Of a stretch of 44,294 nucleotides of DNA, positions 1 through 6,566 are shown piece after piece; positions within the stretch are counted from its first letter, which is position 1; each line of letters opens with the position of its first letter. The DNA comes from Sulfurimonas sp. UBA2011. GTDB taxonomy: Bacteria; Campylobacterota; Campylobacteria; Campylobacterales; Sulfurimonadaceae. The stretch covers positions 1 through 44,294 of the forward strand of contig DDCH01000003.1 in assembly GCA_002335055.1 (NCBI GenBank). Direction: 5' to 3'. The position numbers were made by a program, and so were the translations under genes. The notes under the pieces were generated by a model. The model saw only the letters and a program-made list of their open reading frames with translations, was not told where the DNA came from and searched no databases.

Positions 1-73
1 GTGACCCCGAGGAGAATTGAACTCCTGTGACATGGATGAAAACCATGGATCCTAACCGCTAGACGACGGGGCC
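1..73 (-). tRNA. tRNA-Glu (anticodon TTC)
   Basis: Read on the minus strand this folds as a cloverleaf. The acceptor stem GGCCCCG pairs with CGGGGTC, the D arm starts GTCTAGCGG, the anticodon stem CATGG/CCATG encloses a loop with TTC, and the T arm AGGAG/CTCCT carries a TTCAATT loop. The TTC anticodon specifies glutamate. The discriminator A is at position 2 and only the first C of a possible CCA lies in the window, so the 3' end is cut by the window edge. It lies 16 bases downstream of tRNA-Lys and is probably co-transcribed with it. Confidence 0.93.
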
Positions 74-89
74 ACTCTTGTAGTTGTTA

Positions 90-165
90 TGGTGTCCTGT
101 GATGGATTCGAACCATCGGCCACATCATTAAAAGTGACGTGCTCTACCAGCTGAGCTAACAAGAC
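90..165 (-). tRNA. tRNA-Lys (anticodon TTT)
   Basis: Minus-strand cloverleaf of 76 bases including an encoded CCA (positions 90-92). The acceptor stem GTCTTGT pairs with ACAGGAC with one G-T wobble. The D arm contains TAGCTCAGCTGGTAGAGC, the anticodon loop is CTTTTAA (TTT, lysine), and the T loop is TTCGAAT. It is the first gene of a two-tRNA unit behind the promoter at 193-221. Confidence 0.95.
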
Positions 166-192
166 TTAGTCTCTTATTGTTAAGAGGTCGAA

Positions 193-221
193 ATTATAGA
201 CAAATAGACAAAGGATGTCAA
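193..221 (-). promoter_or_regulatory. sigma70 promoter of the tRNA-Lys/tRNA-Glu unit
   Basis: On the minus strand a perfect -35 TTGACA (216-221) is followed by a 17-base spacer and a perfect -10 TATAAT (193-198). The -10 lies about 27 bases upstream of the tRNA-Lys 5' end. A full consensus is unusual in this window, where other promoters show only a -10 box, and it suits strong stable-RNA expression. Confidence 0.85.
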
Positions 222-292
222 GACTATGGGACATGAATTGTGATATTTGTTAAATTAAGTTTTATGTTTACATAATACAGAATTAATTTTGA

Positions 293-298
293 TAAAAT
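293..298 (+). promoter_or_regulatory. candidate -10 box for the upstream Bat genes
   Basis: TAAAAT sits in the context ATTTTGATAAAAT, which resembles the boxes before aroQ and nadA in this window. It is only 7 bases before the ATG at 306, so a transcript from it would be leaderless or nearly so. No Shine-Dalgarno sequence is visible before this ATG. The alternative is a start further upstream, for example from TAATAC near 272-277. Confidence 0.4.
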
Positions 299-305
299 AA
301 GATTA

Positions 306-1220
306 ATGAATTACTATAGTTTTGAATACCCATACCTCATTCTTTTACTTATTCCTATCATCTGGTGCCTATATAGATGTAGAGAGTACCTCAAACAACG
401 GTACTTTGTACATTTACAGTTTTTGCCTGTTAAACACAGCTTTATGAAAATAGAGTGGATAGTTAAAATTCTTATTTTTATACTACTGTGTATAGCACTT
501 GCTTCACCTATCATCATAGATAAGTCAAATCCTCTTAATCGGTTCGGAAAAGATATAGTCTTAGTTATAGATGCAAGTGGTTCAATGAATGCATCAGGCT
601 TTGATGTTGAAGATGAGTTTAGTCAAGGAGAGAGACTCTCACGATTTTCTCTTACTAAAATAGTGGCTAAAAAGTTTATACTTAGTCGTGAGAGTGACAA
701 TGTTGGAATAGTTCTGTATGGAGACTTCGCCTTCATCGCTTCACCTATTACTTATGAAAAAGAGATAGTAGTGGATATGCTTTCTTACCTTAGTGAAGGT
801 ATGGCTGGTCAAAACACAGCGATAGGTGAGGGTATAAGTATGGGTGTGAGAGCTTTTAAACACTCACAAGCAAAAAATAAAGTGATGATACTACTGAGTG
901 ATGGAGAACATAACAGTGGTTCTATCTCACCAAAGGATGCTTTAGTACTAGCAAAGAATGTAGGTATTAAGATTTATACTATTGCTATAGGCGAAGCAGA
1001 CTCTAGCTTGATGCAAAAGATTGCTAAAGAGAGTGGGGGAGTTTACTATAGTGCTGTGAGTGCTAAAGAGTTACAAAATATATATACTGCGATAGATAGA
1101 CTCGAATCATCAAAAATTAGCTCAAAAGAGTATAAGTTAAAAGAGTACTATTTTCAAAGTTTACTACTTCTAGCCTGCGGTCTTTTACTTTTTTTACTTT
1201 TTAGAGAGATAAAGAGATGA
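306..1220 (+). CDS. BatA-like von Willebrand factor A membrane protein (upstream Bat copy)
   Basis: A 304-residue inner-membrane protein with a VWA domain facing the periplasm or membrane surface. It has hydrophobic segments near residues 9-24 and 50-72, a VWA domain of about residues 80-265, and a C-terminal membrane helix near 283-300. The metal-ion-dependent adhesion site is complete: D89, S91 and S93 in DASGSM, T171, and D199 in LLSDGE. Length and layout match the paralogue at 5634-6566. BatA works with BatB, BatD and a MoxR ATPase in a poorly defined stress or envelope system. This copy is intact, but its partner genes downstream are broken. The stop overlaps the next start as ATGA, so the operon coupling is preserved. 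It may now be a functional orphan, or it could use the subunits of the second set. Confidence 0.85.
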   Translation: MNYYSFEYPYLILLLIPIIWCLYRCREYLKQRYFVHLQFLPVKHSFMKIEWIVKILIFILLCIALASPIIIDKSNPLNRFGKDIVLVIDASGSMNASGFDVEDEFSQGERLSRFSLTKIVAKKFILSRESDNVGIVLYGDFAFIASPITYEKEIVVDMLSYLSEGMAGQNTAIGEGISMGVRAFKHSQAKNKVMILLSDGEHNSGSISPKDALVLAKNVGIKIYTIAIGEADSSLMQKIAKESGGVYYSAVSAKELQNIYTAIDRLESSKISSKEYKLKEYYFQSLLLLACGLLLFLLFREIKR

Positions 1221-1408
1221 GTATAATAAGCCCTGAGTACCTTTGGCTCTTACTCTTTTTAGCCGCTGCATTTGTGAAAAAAGACTTTAGAGCACTGCGT
1301 TTAACATCATATGGTTACATACTAAGTTTTGTGTTTATAGTTTTGGCTCTCACTCGTCCAGTCATAGAAAAAGAGGGTATTTCAAAGATTTTAGGACTTG
1401 ATCTTTAA
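1217..1408 (+). pseudogene. 5' fragment of a batB-like VWA gene, cut before the MIDAS motif
   Basis: Only 63 codons remain of a protein whose paralogue at 6566-8368 has a VWA domain of about 300 residues. The fragment keeps the N-terminal membrane segment (SPEYLWLLLF) and the second hydrophobic stretch ending in ALTRPVIE, matching SFLHPEFLYY and ALSGPIIDE in the paralogue. It ends at LGLDL followed by TAA, exactly where the paralogue enters its metal-binding strand (IALDIS). The following DNA has a different character and carries an unrelated gene. I infer that the 3' part of batB was replaced, leaving a non-functional stub still coupled by ATGA to the gene before it. Confidence 0.8.
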
Positions 1409-1520
1409 GCTCATATATACCCATTAATGGAGCTCAGTTTCGCCGTTGCCAAATTCATGGCAAGGTGTTTTATTTGTGCTATGAAATCCCAGTGTTATCA
1501 AAATCAAAACGGAGGGAAAG

Positions 1521-2135
1521 GTGCGACTTTTATATGTAATGGATCCCATGTGCGCTTGGTGCTATGGTTTCGAACCAGAATTAGAAGAATTTTTAAAAAA
1601 AAATTCCTCGATAGAAGTAGATTGGATAATGGGTGGCTTGGCTGTGGATACCAATTATCCTATGGATGAAAAGCTAAAACAGACTATTTCCTCCTATTGG
1701 TATGAGATAGAAAAAAAGACACATCTGACTTTTAATCATGATTTTTGGAAACTCAATACACCCTATCGTTCAACCTACCCTGCTTGCCGTGCTATCATTT
1801 CAGCGGAAAGTTTAAAAACAAGAAGTGCTCACCAAATGGTCAAGGCCATTCAATCAGCTTATTACCTGGAAGCCAAAAATCCCTCATTAGAAGAAACATT
1901 AGTTGCCTGTGCAAGCTCAATTGGTTTGGATGAAAATCAATTTTTGGAAGTTTTTAAATCAGAAGAAACTGAAGAACAATTTCAACAACATTTACGTCTC
2001 ACTTATCAATTGCAGGCAAGGGCATTTCCCGCCCTTTTTTATATCGATGACAAGAACCAAGCCCACCCCTTGACTCTGGGTTATACTCAAGCTGCTAATC
2101 TGGAGCAGCGGTTTAATAATATAAAGGGAAAATGA
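1521..2135 (+). CDS. DsbA-family (thioredoxin-fold) protein, COG3531-like, probably acquired
   Basis: A 204-residue protein starting at GTG behind a strong ribosome binding site (GGAGGG at 1511-1516). The N-terminus reads MRLLYVMDPMCAWCYGF, with the redox motif C11-A-W-C14 directly after the first beta strand, followed by a helical insertion and a cis-proline-type region near AFPALFYID. This is the pattern of the DsbA-like FrnE/COG3531 group. There is no signal peptide, so it is probably cytoplasmic. The function is presumably thiol-disulfide exchange or a related oxidoreductase role; the substrate is unknown. It has no link to the Bat genes on either side, and its base usage looks different from theirs, so I infer horizontal acquisition, perhaps from a gammaproteobacterium. 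Confidence 0.8.
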   Translation: MRLLYVMDPMCAWCYGFEPELEEFLKKNSSIEVDWIMGGLAVDTNYPMDEKLKQTISSYWYEIEKKTHLTFNHDFWKLNTPYRSTYPACRAIISAESLKTRSAHQMVKAIQSAYYLEAKNPSLEETLVACASSIGLDENQFLEVFKSEETEEQFQQHLRLTYQLQARAFPALFYIDDKNQAHPLTLGYTQAANLEQRFNNIKGK

Positions 2136-2208
2136 TTTAAGAACTTTGAAGTGATAAGAAGATTCTCTTCCTTACATTCCAGTGTGAAAAATAACTGATC
2201 AAGAATCC

Positions 2209-2226
2209 GGGGACAGTATATTAATT
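2209..2226. repeat. half-site resembling a REP-associated transposase (RAYT/TnpREP) repeat
   Basis: The sequence GGGGACAGTATATTAATT resembles, from memory, the arm of palindromic repeats found beside Y1/RAYT transposase genes in many gammaproteobacteria (GGGGACAGTATACTTAATT type). Only one arm is present here and there is no transposase. It lies at the right side of the foreign-looking segment, which would fit a scar of a past mobile event. The match is recalled, not computed. Confidence 0.35.
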
Positions 2227-2290
2227 AAAATAAAAAGATAGAATGACCTGGCAAGGATTAAAACTAAACTAGTAAATAAGAGGACTACCG

Positions 2291-3418
2291 ATTAAAAAAA
2301 ACCTTACAAGTATAGTTCTTCTTTTAGTAGTTACACTACTTGACTTAAGTGCATCTACATACTAGTGGAGTGCTAAAGTAGATAAAAAAACAGCATATGT
2401 AAATGAGGAAATTTTACTTACTTACTTATGTGAGTTTAGTAATGCAAGTGAGCTTTACACTATAGACTTTAATCCCGTACAAGATAACGAACACTTTAGT
2501 ATCAAACTTTTAAAAGAGCACCAAGTGCTAAAAAACTCAAGAAGAGTGAACAGTTATGAGTTTATAGCATATGTAAAAAGAGAAGGCAGAATCTCTTTTG
2601 ATTTTGATTTAGTTATGAAAAAGACAACACAGGAGTCTATCAACTCGACAACTACTGGGCATTATGATGATTCGAAGGTTGAATCATTTATATCTACTCC
2701 TGTGAAACAGTTACCTCTCTCAATAAACATTAAAGATACCCCCTCAAAACTTGTTGGAGAGTTTACTCTAAAAGTCAAACAAGAAATACCAAAGCTTACA
2801 GCCTACCAGCCTTATAATTTGGAGATACAGATATATGGAATTGGAAACTTCTCAAGTATAGAACCTATTCATTTTATCATTGACGGTGTTAAGGTATTTA
2901 CACAAGGTACAGTTTTAAAGACAGACTTTTCGCAAGATGGCGAAAAAGGTATTTGGAGTCAGAAGTTTTCCTTTGTGAGTGAGAAATCATTTGTAATACC
3001 TGAGGTGTCTATCGAGTACTTTGATGTAAAAATAGGTACATTAAAGGTGCTAAGACTTAATGCAGTGAATGTAATTGTAGAAAGGGATGTGTATAAAAAA
3101 GAAGTGATACTTGATATACAAGAAAAAAAAGATTATTTATACAAAGAGGAGTACTTGTATTATCTACTAATCTTTTTACTTGGCTTTTTATTGGCAAAAA
3201 TTAAACTAAATATCTTTAAACCACAAAGGACAGAGGAAGAGCTTTTCCTAAAATCCATTAAAGAGACGACTTCTTTAGAAAAATTATGTTTTCTTTTAGT
3301 GAGTAAAGATGTAAAAAAGTATGAAGAACTTATCTCTAAAATAGAGTCAAAAGAACTAAGATCTTTAAAAAAAGCTAAACATATAACTATGCGTTTCATA
3401 ACGATTTACCACAAGTGA
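2291..3418 (+). pseudogene. batD-like gene with an in-frame amber codon (upstream Bat copy)
   Basis: Reading from ATT at 2291, behind an AGAGGA site, gives a signal-peptide-like start (KKNLTSIVLLLVVTLLDLSA). A TAG follows at 2363-2365, after which the frame stays open to 3418. The 297 codons from GTG 2525 therefore lack the export signal. The conserved part shares spaced residues with the intact BatD at 8352-9785, for example FVSEKSFVIP...YFDVK against FVSEQDFTIP...YFDVK, and a membrane helix near the C-terminus (YYLLIFLLGFLL). Loss of an ATG/TTG start plus a nonsense codon after the signal peptide marks it as a recent pseudogene. Internal initiation at 2525 would give a protein without a secretion signal. 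Confidence 0.75.
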
Positions 3419-3419
3419 T

Positions 3420-3425
3420 TATACT
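3420..3425 (+). promoter_or_regulatory. candidate -10 box of the intact Bat operon
   Basis: TATACT lies about 30 bases before the preferred moxR start at 3455. No good -35 is visible. It would let the complete Bat set be transcribed separately from the decaying upstream set. Confidence 0.4.
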
Positions 3426-3454
3426 TACACCATAAATATATTGAGGTGTTGTGT

Positions 3455-4402
3455 ATGATAAGTAAGATTCAAAAAGTTAAAGCAGAAGTTGCAAAAGTAG
3501 TTGTTGGTCAGGAGAAGATGATAGACTCTCTTCTTATAGCACTTTTATGCGAGGGTCATATCCTCATAGAAGGTGTTCCAGGTCTGGCAAAAACTACTAC
3601 TGTAAATGCTCTAAGTAAAGCACTAGGACTTAACTTCAAGCGTGCTCAGTTCACACCTGACTTACTACCATCAGATATCTTAGGTGCAGAGATCTATGAC
3701 CCTCAAAACAATCAGTTTAAAATCAAAAAAGGTCCTATCTTTACTAACCTTTTACTTGCAGATGAGATTAACCGTGCTCCTGCTAAAGTTCAGTCTGCTT
3801 TACTTGAAGTAATGCAAGAAAAACAAGTGACACTGGGTGATACTACTTTTAAACTTGACCCTCCATTTTTTGTTATGGCTACACAAAACCCAGTTGAACA
3901 AGAGGGTGTTTACCAACTCCCAGAAGCACAACTTGACCGTTTTATGCTTAAACTTATTGTAGATTATAATACTAAAAGCGAAGAGCTTGAAATTGCTCGT
4001 CGTATATCTAGTGGAGACTTCCAAGAGATAAACGCAGTTCTTAGTGCAGACGAACTAGCTGAACTCAAAGCAAGTATAAAAAGTATTCATGTAGATGTTG
4101 AGGTTGAAGAGTATATGATTGAACTCGTAAACGCAACTAGAAATCCAAAAGAGTATGGACTTGAAGAAATAGAAGAGTTTATACAGTTTGGAGCAAGTCC
4201 TCGTGTGAGTATAGATATGTTTAAGGCGGTAAAAGCGATGGCATTTATGCGCGGTAAAGATTTTGTAACACCTATAGATGTTGCCTACATTGCAAAAGAG
4301 CTAATGAGACATAGAATAGTTCTTACTTATGAAGCAGAAGCTGAGGGTGTAACAACGGATGAAATTATCCAAAAAGTATTAGAAACTGTATCAATTCCAT
4401 AA
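3455..4402 (+). CDS. MoxR-family AAA+ ATPase
   Basis: A cytoplasmic AAA+ ATPase of 315 residues that heads the intact Bat operon. It shows Walker A GVPGLAKTT (G40 to K46-T47), Walker B LLLADEINRAP, the conserved LEVMQEKQVTLG stretch, and a sensor region ATQNPVEQEGVYQLPEAQLDRFM, all typical of MoxR/RavA-type chaperone ATPases. These are thought to remodel or metallate VWA-domain partners, here BatA and BatB. I chose ATG 3455 because GAGG (3443-3446) sits about 8 bases before it; an in-frame GTG at 3446 lies inside that site. The DUF58 gene starts 9 bases downstream. Confidence 0.93.
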   Translation: MISKIQKVKAEVAKVVVGQEKMIDSLLIALLCEGHILIEGVPGLAKTTTVNALSKALGLNFKRAQFTPDLLPSDILGAEIYDPQNNQFKIKKGPIFTNLLLADEINRAPAKVQSALLEVMQEKQVTLGDTTFKLDPPFFVMATQNPVEQEGVYQLPEAQLDRFMLKLIVDYNTKSEELEIARRISSGDFQEINAVLSADELAELKASIKSIHVDVEVEEYMIELVNATRNPKEYGLEEIEEFIQFGASPRVSIDMFKAVKAMAFMRGKDFVTPIDVAYIAKELMRHRIVLTYEAEAEGVTTDEIIQKVLETVSIP

Positions 4403-4411
4403 GGTCTTATC

Positions 4412-5242
4412 TTGAGTAAACTACAAAAAATTCTAGTTCGTGCACGCCGCCAAGTGTTTTCAGAAATGGTTGGAAATAATCCTTCTATTTTCGTAGGTGA
4501 GGGTTATGACTTTATAGAACTACGTGAGTATATGCTAGGGGATGATATCCGTCATATTGATTGGAATATCACAGCAAAACTTCAGACACCTTACATAAAA
4601 ATTTTCCGAGAAGAGAGAGAATTAAATGTTGTTATAGTCTCAGTACTTAATGGAAGTGTACACTTTGGGTCCAAAAAATTTAAACAAGAGACAATAGCAG
4701 AAGTATCTGCACTTCTTAGTTTTTCTACACTTAAAAACGGTGATCTTCTTAGTTCATATATATTTACAGACCGAATGATAAGTCATACAAAACCGAGTAA
4801 AAAACTCCACCAAATACAAAAAAATGTAGATGAGATTTTAAACTTTGATGCCATAGGCGAAAGACTAGACTTTAAAGTACTCTCCGACACACTTTTTAGA
4901 AGACTCAAACGCAAGTCTCTCATTTTGGTCGTAGGTGACTTTTTTGAGATACCTGACTTTAAACTTTTAGCAAAAAAACATGAAGTTATTGCTCTCATTG
5001 TTCGTGATCACTTAGAAGAAAAACCACCAAAAATGGGATTTTCATCTTTAGTTGATCCTGAGAGTGGGGCTACTTTAGAAGGTGACTTTAATGCTTCAAG
5101 TGTAGAGACTTATGCTAAAAGAGTGCATGCACATGATAGAGCACTTTATAGACAACTTAGAAAAGACCAGATACGATTTACTAAGATTTATACAGATACA
5201 AATGCGAGTGTGGCACTTCGTAGACTTTTTGAGGGAAAATAA
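4412..5242 (+). CDS. DUF58-family protein of the Bat operon
   Basis: A 276-residue protein starting at TTG with AAGG about 7 bases upstream. It has the DUF58 signature: EFSEMVGNNPSIFVGEGYDFIELREYMLGDDIRHIDWNITAK-like residues near 17-55, with the conserved R-x-Y-x-x-G-D-D-x-R-x-I-D-W-x-x-x-A block, followed by a VWA-like fold. This family almost always follows a MoxR ATPase and precedes VWA proteins, as here. It lacks membrane segments and is probably a cytoplasmic adaptor between the ATPase and the membrane VWA proteins. That role is inferred from context. Confidence 0.9.
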   Translation: MSKLQKILVRARRQVFSEMVGNNPSIFVGEGYDFIELREYMLGDDIRHIDWNITAKLQTPYIKIFREERELNVVIVSVLNGSVHFGSKKFKQETIAEVSALLSFSTLKNGDLLSSYIFTDRMISHTKPSKKLHQIQKNVDEILNFDAIGERLDFKVLSDTLFRRLKRKSLILVVGDFFEIPDFKLLAKKHEVIALIVRDHLEEKPPKMGFSSLVDPESGATLEGDFNASSVETYAKRVHAHDRALYRQLRKDQIRFTKIYTDTNASVALRRLFEGK

Positions 5243-5641
5243 TTGCAAACAAAAGACATACCACTTCATGACATTAAACCTCTTATCGAGATACAAGAGT
5301 ACTCTTTATACTCCTTTATAGCACTTGTCCTTCTAGTATCTGTAATGATTTTAGGACTTATCTATTTTGTATATAAATATATAAAAAATAGAAATAGTTT
5401 TAACATTAGAGCTGAACATTTAACACTTTTAAAAGTATGTAATTTAAATGATACAAAAAAAGCAGCTTATGAAATCACACTGTATGGTGCTACTTTTAGT
5501 ACTGACAATCAAGAGAATCAAAGAACTTATGAAATTTTAGTAGAAGAGTTAGAGACTTATAAATATAAAAAAGATGTTGAAAGTTTTAATGAGGAGACTA
5601 AATGCAGTATAGGGAATTATATAGGAATGCTAGATGTTTGA
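5243..5641 (+). CDS. small single-pass membrane protein of the Bat operon (DUF4381-like position)
   Basis: 132 residues starting with TTG directly after the DUF58 stop, using GAGGG just upstream as ribosome binding site. The N-terminus IPLHDIKP is followed by one long membrane helix (about residues 22-46) and a mostly helical, charged cytoplasmic part. In many Bat operons a DUF4381 protein of similar size, with an L-x-D-I-x-P motif before the helix, occupies this slot between DUF58 and BatA. I infer the same role from position and topology; sequence similarity is weak. It overlaps batA by 8 bases. Confidence 0.7.
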   Translation: MQTKDIPLHDIKPLIEIQEYSLYSFIALVLLVSVMILGLIYFVYKYIKNRNSFNIRAEHLTLLKVCNLNDTKKAAYEITLYGATFSTDNQENQRTYEILVEELETYKYKKDVESFNEETKCSIGNYIGMLDV

Positions 5642-6566
5642 TGGTGTGTATTTAGAATACCCATATGTCTTGTCAGTTATAATTTTGTTTATTGCTTGTG
5701 AGTTTTTTTGTAAGATGAAACTCCCTTCTTTTTACTTTCCACATGCAGCTCAGTTCATGCAAAAAGGTGTAAGTAGTTCAAATATACCTCTTATACTAAA
5801 GTACTTAGGCATCATTATGATGATTATTGCATTGAGCTCCCCTGTAAAAGATGAACCTTATGAGTTAGAGCCAAAAAAAGGGCATGAGATAGCTATTATT
5901 ATCGATGCCTCACAGTCTATGCAAGCTCGTGGGTTCGATAAGGGAGATTCTAGTAAAAACCGTTTTGATGTAGTCAAACTCATTGTTGGAGATTTTATAA
6001 ACAAAAGAAAGAGTGATAACATGGGGCTTGTAGTTTTTGGTGCTTATTCTTTTATAGCCTCTCCTCTTACTTATGATGAAAACATTTTAGCTCGAATAGT
6101 CTCACAACTTCAAATCGGTATGGCTGGAAAATATACAGCACTTTATGAGTCACTAGCTCAGGGAGTGAATTTACTTAAGATGAGTGAGTCAAAATCAAAA
6201 ATAGCTATTTTACTTACGGATGGTTACTCTTCACCAAACATAGATAAAATCCCACTTGATGTTGCAATAGATATGGCAAAAAAAGAGGGTGTAAAAGTCT
6301 ATCCTATAGGGATAGGAAGTCCAAATGAATACAACGCTGCAGTACTACTAAAAATAGCAGAAGAGACTGGAGGGGTTGCCTTTGGTGCTTCTAATGGTGA
6401 TGAGTTAAAAGCAGTGTATGAAAAGATAGATGAACTTGAAAAGGTAGAGATAAAAAGTGAATCGTATACATATCTTAATTACTACTATACTTATCCACTT
6501 TTTGTTGCACTACTTTCTTTAATGCTTTATATCTATGTGAGAAATAAAAATGGGAGTCAGAGCTAA
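5634..6566 (+). CDS. batA: BatA, VWA-domain membrane protein
   Basis: 310 residues with N-terminal membrane segments, a VWA domain of about residues 80-270 and a C-terminal helix. The MIDAS site is complete: D91, S93 and S95 in DASQSM, the T of AGKYTALYE, and the D of LLTDGY. It is a paralogue of the protein at 306-1220, sharing the layout and phrases such as IASPLTY and SEGMAG/QIGMAG. It overlaps the gene before it by 8 bases and the next start by 1 base (TAATG). In Bacteroides and Leptospira, Bat proteins affect aerobic or stress tolerance; the molecular job is unsettled. Confidence 0.88.
   Translation: MFDGVYLEYPYVLSVIILFIACEFFCKMKLPSFYFPHAAQFMQKGVSSSNIPLILKYLGIIMMIIALSSPVKDEPYELEPKKGHEIAIIIDASQSMQARGFDKGDSSKNRFDVVKLIVGDFINKRKSDNMGLVVFGAYSFIASPLTYDENILARIVSQLQIGMAGKYTALYESLAQGVNLLKMSESKSKIAILLTDGYSSPNIDKIPLDVAIDMAKKEGVKVYPIGIGSPNEYNAAVLLKIAEETGGVAFGASNGDELKAVYEKIDELEKVEIKSESYTYLNYYYTYPLFVALLSLMLYIYVRNKNGSQS

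Larger units (their letters stand above)
1409..2290. other. foreign-looking segment replacing the 3' part of batB
   Basis: The segment lies between two Bat fragments that should be contiguous. It holds one DsbA-family gene (1521-2135) and two non-coding flanks. The left flank has a small hairpin, TTGCCA/TGGCAA at 1446-1463. The right flank (2136-2290) has the GGGGACAGTATATTAATT motif described separately. Codon choice, with more CCC, GCC and TTG, looks unlike the neighbours by eye. I see no transposase, target-site duplication or terminal inverted repeat, so the mechanism is unknown. The exact ends are estimates. Confidence 0.55.

Noticed and set aside
1427..1669. An 80-codon plus-strand frame overlapping the DsbA-like start
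   Set aside because: Out of frame with the DsbA-family gene, which has the better ribosome site and a recognisable CxxC motif; the frame shows no family features.
2363..2365. TAG in batD remnant as a recoded (pyrrolysine or suppressed) codon
   Set aside because: The gene also lacks a normal start codon and lies next to a truncated batB, so simple gene decay explains it better; nothing suggests recoding.
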